Of a stretch of 13,957 bases of DNA, positions 1 through 9,032 are shown in pieces. The position numbers and the translations under genes are program-made. The notes under the pieces were generated by a model. That model searched no databases and was not told where the DNA came from. It was given only the letters and a program-made list of their open reading frames with translations. The stretch comes from Glomus cerebriforme. Its lineage: Eukaryota > Glomeromycota > Glomeromycetes > Glomerales > Glomeraceae. Position 1 is the first letter of the stretch. Each line of letters opens with the position of its first letter. The stretch is from the NCBI GenBank assembly GCA_003550305.1, contig QKYT01000403.1, positions 29,445 to 43,401 of the forward strand, given 5' to 3'.

Positions 1-80
1 AAAATTGATATAAATAGTTTATTTAAAATTGATACGGTAATACGGTATAAATAGTTTATTTAAAATTGATATAAATAGTA
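1..80. repeat. Imperfect tandem repeat, ~24-bp unit, three copies
   Basis: Three successive copies of a unit that starts AAATTGATATAAATAG and ends TTTATTTA. The second copy carries an extra 12 bases of the form CGGTAATACGGT, which itself duplicates TACGGTA. The third copy diverges into a TATATATG run. The array begins at or before the window edge, so its true copy number cannot be seen. Confidence 0.8.
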
Positions 81-277
81 TATATGTATATGATCTGCCA
101 AATTTGTTCTAAAAATACGCAAATCGACCCCTTTACTTAAAAAAAAAACTGGTTAAAATACGCGATCTGGTAACTTGACATTAACTAAAAAATCCTCCCT
201 GTGTACGCAAATCCAAACCTAACTTCATTTTTTTTCTCTATGATGGCGACGCAATAGTGCACCCTACCCCTACATAT

Positions 278-292
278 ATATTTCGGGGTCCT
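278..292. repeat. 15-base motif, copy 1 (also at 7771-7785)
   Basis: ATATTTCGGGGTCCT occurs here and again, identical, at 7771-7785. In both places an ACCC(C) lies shortly upstream, so a short stem can form with GGGGT (ACCC...GGGGT). This copy ends exactly where similarity of the following pseudogene to the gene at 11015 begins, so it may be the end of a mobile element or a rearrangement joint. The GC-rich core stands out in AT-rich surroundings. Confidence 0.6.
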
Positions 293-901
293 TACAGACC
301 TGTTGGCTATCATGCTATGGATATAGTAGAAGAGAAATAACAAAAAGAAAATGTTGTTAAATTACTCAAAGAATGCATAGGAATAACCAGGGTGATTCAT
401 ATAGGTTCATGTACCGAGGAATATTGGCCATATCTGTCATTATCATTCATTGGCTTGACATTGCCAGCGGTTTACAAAAGAGTATTCGGAGGGGAAGTAG
501 TAGTCAATGATTCCACTGCAGCGTTATATTAAGAGACAATGAAAATACCAAGGAACTAGTAGTGAGAGTGAAAGAACTCCAGCACAACAAGAAAAGTGCC
601 CAAGATGCTCAGGTTATGATCACTTTTGGTTTGTTTTCGGTGGTAATTCCTTGGATTTCGGTGCACCTCACCTATTTCACTCACCCATTGGGATATGGCT
701 GTCTAAGTAAATATCCTACAATAATGTGTTCTATCTGGTCGTTCAACAGTATTTTTGCATACATATCTCACATTTTAGGAGAAAATATGTGTCCGGTAAT
801 AGATCGATTAATGGATGGTTTTGTATTTATGGTGTTTTAATATCAATCCTCTTAATTTTATTAGGACTGAATGTGAGATTACTTGTGCTAATAATGTATA
901 G
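293..901 (+). pseudogene. Broken paralog of the five-helix membrane protein at 11015-11962
   Basis: The three-frame translation matches residues ~89-315 of the intact protein, including RPVGYHAMDIV, LPAVYKRVFGG, KKSAQDAQV and CSIWSFNSI. The two genes also share 16 identical bases (GAAAAGTGCCCAAGAT). The lesions are: the first ~88 codons are absent; in-frame stops lie at 338-340 (TAA) and 530-532 (TAA); an in-frame loss of 24 codons corresponds to residues 117-140 of the intact protein and removes its first membrane helix; there is a frameshift near 500-560; a one-base loss in the A-run near 781-786 causes a second frameshift; about 18 codons are lost before the C-terminal Cys motif (ECEIT here, ECDTT in the intact copy). 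The end is the TAG at 899-901. The longest open stretch, about 530-839, uses no credible start codon. Both copies are intronless, so this is not evidence for a retrocopy. Decay is clear; the function of the family is unknown. Confidence 0.92.
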
Positions 902-1651
902 ATTACAATATTATACATAATTTACGATTTAGTTTTTTATTAATGAACTTATTAGATTATTATTTGTACAGAATATGAATGGCATCTTTATATGTTTTAA
1001 GCAAAATTTTTACATCGCAAATAATAACTGCAAGATAACAAATCTGCTTTACCGGTTAGACAGATATATTAAATCTTGGAGCTACTACTTTTCTTTTATC
1101 TATTTCATTATTTTGTAATTCGATCATACCCTTGATATATAATATTATTGTAAAAGTAACAACAATTTTTTGATTGTAGTATTTGTATAATTTATCTTAT
1201 TTATTATTTGCATGTTACTATATACTCAATATGTGAAATTATCGCATGAAATATTTTGACTCGATCTTAAATTAACGACAATATTCATAAATTATTTTTA
1301 ATTATAAATATTCACTTTAATTAGTTATAGATTTTATTTTATAGTATTATTTTATGTCGCACGCTGTTATATTCAAGTTAAAAATATATTAAATAAATAA
1401 TATTAATTTTATTATGGCCAATCACGCGGAGTATTGCATTTACTTGAGTTGCAGTCGGAAAATCTGATATTTATATAAATTTCGATAATATAAAAGAAAT
1501 AAATATAACTAAAAAATACTTGAAAAATGGTCATTCCATGCATAAAAAACGCGTAATTTAATGTATGCATGCGCATTAAAAAAAAATAAAACAAAAAATG
1601 AACTAACTTTTTAAAGTTTGGTTTGGTCGGTTAAGCGGGTTTTCAAATCGG
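902..1651. other. Non-coding AT-rich stretch
   Basis: Low-complexity AT-rich DNA with no credible ORF or RNA gene on either strand. The minus-strand open frame at 1412-1594 has biased, hydrophobic and low-complexity content and no neighbouring exon signals, so I do not call it. A slightly GC-richer patch at 1415-1470 may be old repeat sequence. Confidence 0.6.
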
Positions 1652-1796
1652 CGCAGTCAGGTGACAATTTTCTTTTCTAGAACCTTTATTTATTTATTAC
1701 TAATCGGTTATTTTTTGCTAACTTCGATTTTTTTCTTTTTAGGTCTGGAATCGGTCCGATTTTCAATCAAACGTCACCGTGTCGCAGGCAGATGAC
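1652..1796. repeat. Degenerate direct repeat pair in a GC-richer island
   Basis: CGCAGTCAGGTGAC at 1652-1665 and CGCAGGCAGATGAC at 1783-1796 agree at 12 of 14 positions, each preceded by a TTTTCAA-containing stretch. An 11-base palindrome (ATCGGTCCGAT) lies between them near 1750. The block around 1615-1800, rich in CGG and GGTTTGG, looks like an old mobile-element fragment rather than host sequence. No coding capacity was seen and the element type is not identifiable. Confidence 0.35.
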
Positions 1797-2401
1797 GAAA
1801 CTTTCAACTTTTTTTTTTGATTATAATTAATAATATATCTTATTAAATATTTTAATATAATTAAAAAAAAAGGTTATGTAACCGTTATGTTTAGATAATT
1901 AGATAAACCCGTATAAATATTTCTTGAATTGTGCAGCGTGTGATTCGTTTGCGCTTCTGCGCCTGATCTATTGAATTTTTCTATTTTAGGTTCGAAATGG
2001 CGTACTGCGGCGAACTGATAGGTGGCATGATTATTTTATTTTGAAAAATCGTAGAAAAAAAATTTTAAAATAGGCACTTTTGAATAATATTCTATACTTG
2101 ATACTTATATTTGATATTTAAAGTTCTTATACTATGCGAGAATCATCAGACCAATTATAGTGAAGTGTTTAATAACAAATTGTATATATCATTTTAATAT
2201 AATTTTACTCAGCATTGATATCAATATTAGCTATAAATTTTTAATTATACGCAAACAAATACTTTAACCCACATATTGATACCATATAAGATCTAATTTT
2301 CCTGAATATAAATCAGAATGTTTTTTTTATTTGTCACAGCTTATTTCTGGGATATTTTTATGTACGCGATTTACTATATATATTACTTTAAGCTCACTGA
2401 T
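1797..2401. other. AT-rich stretch, probably partly body of the Helitron ending at 2429
   Basis: No credible gene. It contains a GC-richer patch at 1935-2025 of unknown origin. If the Helitron terminus at 2402-2429 is real, the element body must lie in this direction, but its 5' end (normally TC after a host A) cannot be placed. One TCTATAC at 2091 resembles a Helitron start but is preceded by T rather than A. Confidence 0.45.
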
Positions 2402-2429
2402 CCCGGTGCAAAGCAGCGGGTTACGCTAG
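2402..2429 (+). mobile_element. Helitron 3' terminus (hairpin plus CTAG)
   Basis: CCCGGTGC (2402-2409) and GCAGCGGG (2413-2420) form a hairpin of seven pairs with one G.G mismatch and an AAA loop. It is followed by TTACG and then CTAG (2426-2429), with a T at 2430. A GC-rich hairpin just before a terminal CTRR, with a T after it, is the classic 3' end of Helitron rolling-circle transposons. The hairpin sits in very AT-rich DNA, which strengthens the call. The 5 bases between hairpin and CTAG are fewer than is common. No Rep/helicase gene lies upstream in the window, so this is probably a non-autonomous copy. The coding remnants at 8023-9032 lie on the wrong side of this end and belong to another copy. 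Confidence 0.75.
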
Positions 2430-2528
2430 TATATTACTAAATAAATAAAATAATAAATAATATATTGGTTAATTTTTTTTTGTTATTGATGATAGTAACA
2501 TTTTATTTCATTGATTATTTATTTTATT

Positions 2529-2622
2529 TAAAGCTCGGTTCGAATTTTGGTCTAAATCAAACCAAAACCGAACCGGAACTTTGGCCGGTTCCGGTTCTGT
2601 TCCCGGTTCAAACGGAGCTTTA
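2529..2622. repeat. 94-bp foldback / MITE-like element rich in GGTTC/GAACC
   Basis: The outer ends are TAAAGCTC (2529-2536) and GAGCTTTA (2615-2622), perfect inverse complements. Similarity continues inward imperfectly (GGTTCGAA against the complement of TTCAAACG). Inside is a perfect 10-bp hairpin, GAACCGGAAC (2570-2579) and GTTCCGGTTC (2588-2597) with an 8-base loop, plus a second imperfect pairing (GGTTCGAATTTTGGT with ACCAAAACCGAACC). The outer TA on each side could be a TA target duplication of Tc1/mariner-type MITEs or simply part of the inverted repeat. Composition differs sharply from the flanks. Confidence 0.65.
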
Positions 2623-2730
2623 TGACAAAATTGAATGAACTTATTATGTATATATATATGTATGCCGATTTATAATTTTGAAACTTTGTATCAATAAAAT
2701 TTGTGTCTGATAAATCCGGTATTTTTAAAG

Positions 2731-3117
2731 TCAAAAGACCACCTCTGTTATAATATCGTTCAAATATATACTTAAATTTTCCATAAATATTTTAATCTCT
2801 ATGAATGAAAAAAAAGGTTAAAGGAATTGATTCATGATATATCTACTTACTTGAGTATGATGTGCTAAATTCATCATTCGCTAGAGAATTCATGATACTT
2901 TCAATATCTTTCGGATGTGGATATATAGAATTCGAATCTAAAAATGTAAACACATAATTGTTTGAAATAATCTTCATAAATAATTAGTTAATGGGACTTT
3001 TTAACATATAAAATAATTATTACTAAAAATTCTTTGATATTTGGTCATAACTTTAAGCGGTGTAATATTGACGGAATATGAAGAAAAACACATTGATATA
3101 TTAATAATATTATACAT
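2731..3117 (-). CDS. Possible small three-exon gene, 82 residues, unknown
   Basis: This model is built by eye on the minus strand: exons 3117-3024, 2937-2851 and 2798-2731, total 249 bases, ending in TGA at 2733-2731. The introns are 86 bp (GTAATA ... TTTTTAG, with a TTAACTAAT branch-like site) and 52 bp (GTAAGT ... polypyrimidine then CATAG, with TTTAAC). All phases agree (phase 1 at both joints). The middle exon has ordinary, non-repetitive composition, including SIYPHPKDIESIMNSL. The product would be small, without a signal peptide or clear domain, and I do not recognise it. It could also be a remnant of a longer gene, or chance, since AT-rich DNA offers many splice-like sites. An alternative is one unspliced 44-codon ORF from 2977 to 2843. 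Confidence 0.3.
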
Positions 3118-4016
3118 GCGATTTGCTTATCATAAATTAATTATTTGATGGATCATGGATACATATATCAATTGCATCATAGAAATACTAAAAATTTCAA
3201 ATCCTCTATATTGAAATAATCTATTATGAAATCATAAAATAATCTTAAAATTATCAAAGAATAAATTCGCTTTCAATTTTTATTCATAAATAAGCCTTTC
3301 TTCAATCTTTTACTCAAAAAGTTCAGATAATTAAACAACTTAAAAAGTAATGATGTTTTGGGCAATTTAATTCGTTCTTTTTATAATCTTTACAAAATTT
3401 GTTATATTTAATAATCTTTTTATCTTTTTATTCTACTCTTTTTAATTTTATGAGAAAAAAAATAGTCCTCCATTAACATATAAAGTGAAAATTGTATTTT
3501 CATTTATTAAAGTTTTTTTTAAATTTAAATATTTATCGTAATTCAATGAACATATTTTAAAAAAAAAATTGAAATTCATTGAAATGTAAGCTTATACCAA
3601 ATGTTTTGCCGAGCTGCGCTATGTTGTGATGTCAAATTTTAATAACATTAACTGTAATTTTAAAATTATAATTTTCAGCCGAATTAATTGTGATCATCAC
3701 CAATGACATAATAGATTGCATCAAAAGCGTTAATGTTGCACGGCTTCTATTTGCGTTATCTATTTGTGTGATCCGTCGGTAAAAGCTTTATTAAGTTAAT
3801 TGGAATTCGTTAAAATATCAAATTTAAACCAATCATTTTTATTAAATTCAAACTTATCGATATTATTTGCTTTTATATTTATATCGGAAATAAATATTTT
3901 GAGATTTATGTTTTAGTTTATTTGAGTCTTATCAATATTCCTCTTTCAAATTTGCTCTTTTTATCAATTGAACTTTTTCTTTCTCGCAACTCACGTCAAA
4001 TAATTTATACTGTAAA
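3118..4016. other. Non-coding upstream region of the 4017 gene
   Basis: AT-rich, with no credible gene. A GC-richer patch at 3605-3790 (for example GCCGAGCTGCGC near 3610) may hold regulatory sequence or an old repeat. The last 60 bases before the start codon are pyrimidine-rich (TTTTTCTTTCTCGC), as is common before fungal start sites. I see no convincing TATA box within 100 bases of the start. Confidence 0.5.
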
Positions 4017-7000
4017 ATGATGAAATTAATTTCAATTTTAATCGTAGTTTTATTTATTTCGTTATGTAATAGTGATGGTAAAACCATAACGTTTTATGAA
4101 GAGAATTTAATACCAAATCAAATGACGACATATTCAGATAATACTGTAGTGTTTCGCTTAGTTGCAAGATTAGACGTAACTTGTAACGTACCAGATTTGA
4201 CATATAGAATCCTTTATCCAAATGGAACTAATAACTTAATTACTGTCTATGATCATCAAATTCCATTCTTCAATTTTTGTTTAATTGATAATAGTCACGA
4301 CAATATATATTTTATGAAGACAATTCCCAATTATATTTTTGTATATTATGAGAACGAAGATGATGCATTTGGAATGATGATTGATTGGAATGGAAAAATT
4401 ATAAGGTAATTAATTAATATAATATTCATTTCTTATACCCAAACTTTTTTTTGAGTTAATTATTTTTGACCAATAAACGATATTATTCTTTATATTATAA
4501 CATAGCAATAATTTATTAGGATTAAAAAGTATTAATATGGTCGATGCTTATGTGGATGCAGATAAAGTATATAATTATTTCATTGAAACAATCGAAAATA
4601 GCTATAATATAATTTTGAAAAAATTCGTAATGTAAGTTTATTTATTTATTTATTTTTACTTTTTATATTATTATACACATTTAATTACTAAACAGATAAA
4701 AAATTATTATAGATCTGGTAAAGGAGATCTTGTTAAAATACAAGAAGATTTAGTTCAAATGCCTGAAGGTTATGTAAATTTTAATGCTTACATTACAATT
4801 GATTCAGAAATTTTATTCACGTTTATATACAAATCAAATAATGATATATTACAAGACTCAATTTTAGAACCTGAATGGAGAATATATGGATCAATATTAA
4901 AAAAAGAATCAAATCAACTAGATTTATTTTTAATTTATCAAAATCCAATACCACAATTAGATATATCTGGATTCCGATGCATTCAATTATATGATGGCAA
5001 TGGATTCTATTGTAACATAGGATTTATATTTTTGAATGACACAATTAATTACGCAATTAAAGTTACTTTTCTTTCAAATGGAAAAATAATTGAAACAGAA
5101 AGGAATACTGATATCGATCTTAATAATGTTGTGGGATTTAATACTTTTGCACTTAAGTCTGGTGGAATTATTTTTGTGGCATTGAGATATGTTAGTGATG
5201 GCTGTGACATCTTTGGATATTTATTAGGTTATTACAATAATATCACGACACATGTTGACGTACCATGTGAAAACCTGATTACTGATTCTTTGGATAATAA
5301 TACTGCTTTAGTAGTTCAGGATATAAAGTATAATTCTTGGACTCTTCTTTCTATAGATCTTCCAAATATTATGATTGGTGATTATTTATTTTTTAAAATT
5401 TATATTATGAAAATTCTATGTTCTTTTATTTTTTAACTCATATATTTATTTTAAGACAAAGGTTATGATAATCCTATGATTAATTGGACCATACCAACAA
5501 TTAATGAAACTATTTCAACAGAAACAACTCAAATACAAGTTGCTTACAATATACCAATTAAATGTTCATCACAGAATATTTCAATTTATCAAAAAATTGA
5601 TAATATAAATGATATTTTACGTGAAACATATTCAGGCGAATCAAATAATTGTCAAGTAATATCAGATAATACTACGTTATCATTAGCAGTTCTATCGAGT
5701 ACATTCAATCAACCTAATGCAATATATTATGTTAAAATCGATGAAAATTTTGTAAAACAAAATAAAACATTAGAACCATTACTCGGAATTTCAAAATATC
5801 AATGGATATTTTTTACAGGTAATTTTTTAATAATGAATTCAATGTTTATAGATGGGTAGACCAATTAATTTAATGATTGTTTTAGGACCGCATTATTATG
5901 AAATTGATGATTCTATTAATGCATTTGTAAGGTTAACTCCTAATGCAACTTTATATTTTAATAATTTAACATTTAAAGAAAAGTCAAATTTTTTTCAAAT
6001 TCTAACAAGTCAAATAGCCGAAATTATTCCTATTCCAGATAATAGAATTATATTAAATAGTCAATATCAAATAGATTCATTATCACCTTCACGACAAATA
6101 TTAATTTCCATAAAAATTTTGAAATCAAGTGATAATTCTGCAATTAGTGTTTCAACTATTTTTGACAATTTAAGTATATTGATAAAAAACAAAGAAACCA
6201 CTTCAATCTCTAGGAATGATTTAACTTCGATGCTTGATGAAACATATGGATTAAAAGAACATAGTAAGTAAAGTTTAATCAAATTCTTCAGCCTAATTAA
6301 ACATTTATAAACTGGTATGTATTAATTTTTTTAGAAACCTTCCTTGAATTAGTTACAATTCCAGTAATTGTAATCGGAATCATATTGTTTATATTATGTA
6401 TATGTTATATATGGGCAAATAGAAGATGTAAAGAGGTAATGAATTGAATTGATTAATAATTAATGTTTTATTTATAATTATTAATTAAAATTTCTTAATA
6501 GGGAAAAAATCTTACTATTATAATTACTACTTTAATGTTATATGATTTCTTTATGGATTTGTTATTTATATTTGATTTAAAAAGTAAAAATTTGATATTG
6601 CTCTTTTGGATAAGGTAAAGTAGAAAATAATAGATTATTTCTGTTATTATAATTAATTAACTTTTTAACTTTCATAATTTTTTAAATAATATAGTATACT
6701 TTGTACTATTCCACCGATTATTTTAAATTTATTTGCAGCATTTTATGTTATATCACGTGAGAATTCAAGGAATCCAGAATTCTATAATTATTTTGTTAAC
6801 AATTCAACAATTATTTCAATTTGTTCTGTGATGTCAGGAGCAGATATAGGAGTTTTACATATTTTATCATCAAATTTTGCAGGTTTAAGTATATTTACTG
6901 CACCATATTCTGAGCAAGCAGAAAAATATATTTTCTGGTATGAGTTAATTGGATTTTGTTTAGAAGATATTCCTCAATTTACTGTTCAGGTAATTAAATA

Positions 7001-7226
7001 GATGTGTTATTTTGAATTTCGATGAATTAAATTACAAATTATTAAATTTTTCGTTTTATAATAATAGATTATTTTTAAGTCATCTAGAGTAGAATATACA
7101 ATTATTCCTGCCTTGACATTAATTAGTAGTAGTTTGATGTTATTAAATAACATTGTTGGAAAATTATATCTTGTCATTATTAAATGTAAAAACCTTCCAC
7201 AACCTGATAATCCAAAAATTTTATGA
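4017..7226 (+). CDS. Receptor-like membrane protein, 862 residues, nine exons
   Basis: Exons: 4017-4405, 4506-4631, 4713-5377, 5456-5818, 5886-6263, 6335-6435, 6502-6614, 6695-6989 and 7068-7226 (TGA). The sum is 2589 bases, divisible by three, with every phase matching. The first of two adjacent ATGs is used, with A at -3. Residues 1-~19 are a signal peptide (ISILIVVLFISL). Residues ~20-640 form an ectodomain with at least eleven N-glycosylation sequons (NGT, NDT, NIT, NWT, NET, NIS, NKT, NAT, NLT and others) and WNGK- and LYDGNG-type motifs. Helices lie at about 646-667, 678-699 (with D689 and D693), 705-730, 750-770, 791-812 and 821-847. EDIPQFTVQ lies at 802-810. The C-terminal tail is short and Pro/Asn-rich. 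The sequence resembles a family I remember as multicopy in Rhizophagus; its function is unknown. The EDIPQ helix faintly recalls the E-x-x-PQ motif of XK-related scramblases, which is speculative. The joint with least support is exon 3/4, whose donor is GTGATT. An AATAAA lies at 7379-7384. Confidence 0.85.
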
Positions 7227-8022
7227 AATTGGTAATTAATTTATTTGAACTAAAATTTTTTTCATGTACTGATATTACAATTTAAAAATATTGGATTTAA
7301 TACTGTATAGATATTATAATATATTTTTATGTAGCAAAAAGCAGACGAAAATTATTATATTTTTATATTAATTAAACAAATAAATTCCGAAGTATATATC
7401 ATTTAAAGATTTAAAAGAAAAAATATTACGATAAAATTCAATATCTTAAAATTGATTGTAAAAATTTAATTATTTTAGAAATGGGCTTGAATAAGTTTTA
7501 ATTCTTTTTGTTGTAATATCGACTCATATTTTCATTTAGGTTTTATGTGGTCGCAATGTATCATTTTTTGAGAGAGATATAATATATATACGTAATACTT
7601 CAGGAATTTGAATTACATCATCTGTTTCTTAACAAATTCTTTCTTTATCGGATCTGTGATAATTTATTAATAAAATATCGCGATGTCATAATATAATATC
7701 TCTTCTGGAATTGAAAAATCAAGCTAACTGACTGATATTATCATAATTCCGAGCGTAGAGCTAATACCCTATATTTCGGGGTCCTAATTTGATTGATAAT
7801 CGTGAAGGTGGCTTGGCAACTGATAATCGCATATATAGATATCTCTTTTTTTTTCTTCAAATATTTTTTCTCCCTCCGTTCAAACATTATATAATTCAGA
7901 CTCTTCTAATATATACTTTTATCTTCAAAATTTAAAATTATCATCTAGTACACGACTTTTTATTCTTTATAATTTCATGTCATTCAATTATATTAATTAT
8001 ATTTATTTAGAGAAAATATACC
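7227..8022. other. 3' flank of the 862-residue gene and repeat-rich spacer
   Basis: A possible polyadenylation signal AATAAA is at 7379-7384. The rest is AT-rich without a credible gene. From about 7540 composition becomes less simple. On the minus strand the segment 7785-7700 starts with the shared 15-base motif and continues into a GAGCGTAGAG-containing stretch that looks like the end of a dispersed repeat. GATAATCG occurs at about 7795 and 7820. Confidence 0.5.
7771..7785. repeat. 15-base motif, copy 2 (also at 278-292)
   Basis: This is identical to 278-292: ATATTTCGGGGTCCT, here preceded by TACCCT so that ACCC can pair with GGGT. The sequences around the two copies otherwise differ. It lies about 240 bases upstream of the Helitron-type remnant, and there is no evidence that the two are linked. 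Confidence 0.6.
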
Positions 8023-9032
8023 AAAAATGCAAAGTCTTTTAACTCTGCCTTATCTTTACATCTATGGGAGCAAAAATTGACCATCAGATTACTGGTATTA
8101 ATGGTACAACACTTTTTGCTCTTAATCAATAATATTCAAGTAATTCAACTTCTTTAATATATATAATTTTATCCAAAAAAATTAATCTTTAATTATATAT
8201 TTTAAATAACTACAAATAACACAATTGTAACGATACAGTTACTTTAATTAATACGAAGCATGATTCAAACTTATTTGAATGGAAAAAGTATTGTAATTTA
8301 CACTATAACTTAACAATCAATCAATTGAAAGTGTCGACATTCTAAATATCCATTTGGACAAAAAGACTGATATGATCAAACAAATAGGACATCAAGGTCT
8401 AATTTTCTTTACCTTTAGCGCGGCAGATTTTCACTGGCCCGAACTCCACAATTTAATGCCAAACGAAAATCATGGTGAAGATGACGATTCAGCTAAGCGG
8501 AGTCAACAAAACGTCATGGACAACCCACACATAGCAAAACATCTTTTATTTAATTTAAATATTTAAAAATATTCCACATCATCCTTTAATTAGAATGTAC
8601 TTTTTTATTAAATATAGTATTCATACATAAATATTATTTCAAATATTATACCTCCTTAAATTTGTTTTATTTATAAAATCATAATATAAGTTATATTAAA
8701 TTACATATAATATTTGATTAGTGGAATATTCAGTATATCAACATTGATAATCGTAATGAGATTTATACTATCAGTGATTGGGATTAGAAATGGAGGTATT
8801 AAAAATGAAACTTAGATATCAAATAATACTGCTGGATTGTCCAAAACAAATAAAAGATGTTTCGATTACATCCAATTCCAAAACCAAAAGAATGGAATTA
8901 CAACCTAGCAATAACGAGGCCTATTCTTCCGTTCAAGCAGATTCTAAAAAAATTAATCCTCCAGAACCACGTACTGATGAACAAGCTCTAAAAAATCATT
9001 GTATCTTTTATCATTGTGATATTAGTAATTAG
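8023..9032 (+). pseudogene. Eroded Helitron Rep/helicase N-terminal region
   Basis: Three blocks in the order expected of a Helitron_like_N domain. Block 1 (8023-8129) reads NAKSFNSALS, then after a frameshift near 8055 TSMGAKIDHQITGINGTT, ending at TAA 8130-8132. Block 2 (~8309-8563) includes DMIKQIGHQGL, FFTFSAADFHWPELHNLMPN and NPHIA. This is the best-conserved part and matches the 'FFTxSAADxHWPELHxLMP' core I know from fungal Helitron/PIF1-type proteins. Two residues seem missing before FFTF, and the block runs out before the usual AWFF segment. Block 3 (~8800-9030) has RYQ, then LDCPKQIKDVS and RMELQPSNNEAY, resembling the later CRYxFP...RND segment, with weaker support. The blocks lie in different frames and are separated by AT-rich filler, with no open frame for the Rep HUH motif or the helicase. 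The element is dead. The start codons of the longer open frames are not meaningful. Confidence 0.75.

Noticed and set aside
562..840. Open frame of 92 codons as a stand-alone gene
   Set aside because: It begins at GTG and is the middle of a broken paralog. The homologous frame starts further upstream and shifts again near 785.
726..920. Second open frame as a separate gene
   Set aside because: It is the shifted continuation of the same pseudogene (WFCIYGV...LLILLGL matches the intact copy).
1412..1594. Minus-strand 60-codon ORF
   Set aside because: Low-complexity aromatic and Ile content expected of AT-rich DNA, with no family motif and no convincing exon partners.
2091..2097. TCTATAC as 5' end of the Helitron ending at 2429
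   Set aside because: The preceding base is T rather than the expected host A, and nothing else supports the boundary. It is left as an unproven candidate.
2537..2550. GGTTCGAAT resembling a tRNA B box
   Set aside because: No A box or cloverleaf can be drawn around it, and it belongs to the foldback repeat.
2552..2734. Minus-strand 60-codon ORF
   Set aside because: Its C-terminal part reads through the foldback repeat (repeated N-R-x and F-G-x residues) and it lacks an ATG start.
4506..4540. Alternative acceptors for intron 1 at 4519 and 4528
   Set aside because: The first gives an immediate stop. The second keeps frame but drops residues that fit the exon 2 sequence, and the AG at 4504-4505 gives a longer continuous frame.
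5852..5885. ATG at 5852 as start of a separate gene
   Set aside because: The sequence up to 5885 is better explained as intron 4. Splicing 5818 to 5886 restores the frame and yields WIFFTGPHYYEID without a break.
6067..6282. Minus-strand 71-codon ORF
   Set aside because: Shadow of exon 5 of the 862-residue gene, antisense to well-supported coding sequence.
8743..8756. 14 bases (ATTGATAATCGTAA) shared with 12179-12192
   Set aside because: AT-rich short match with no extension on either side, so chance is a sufficient explanation.
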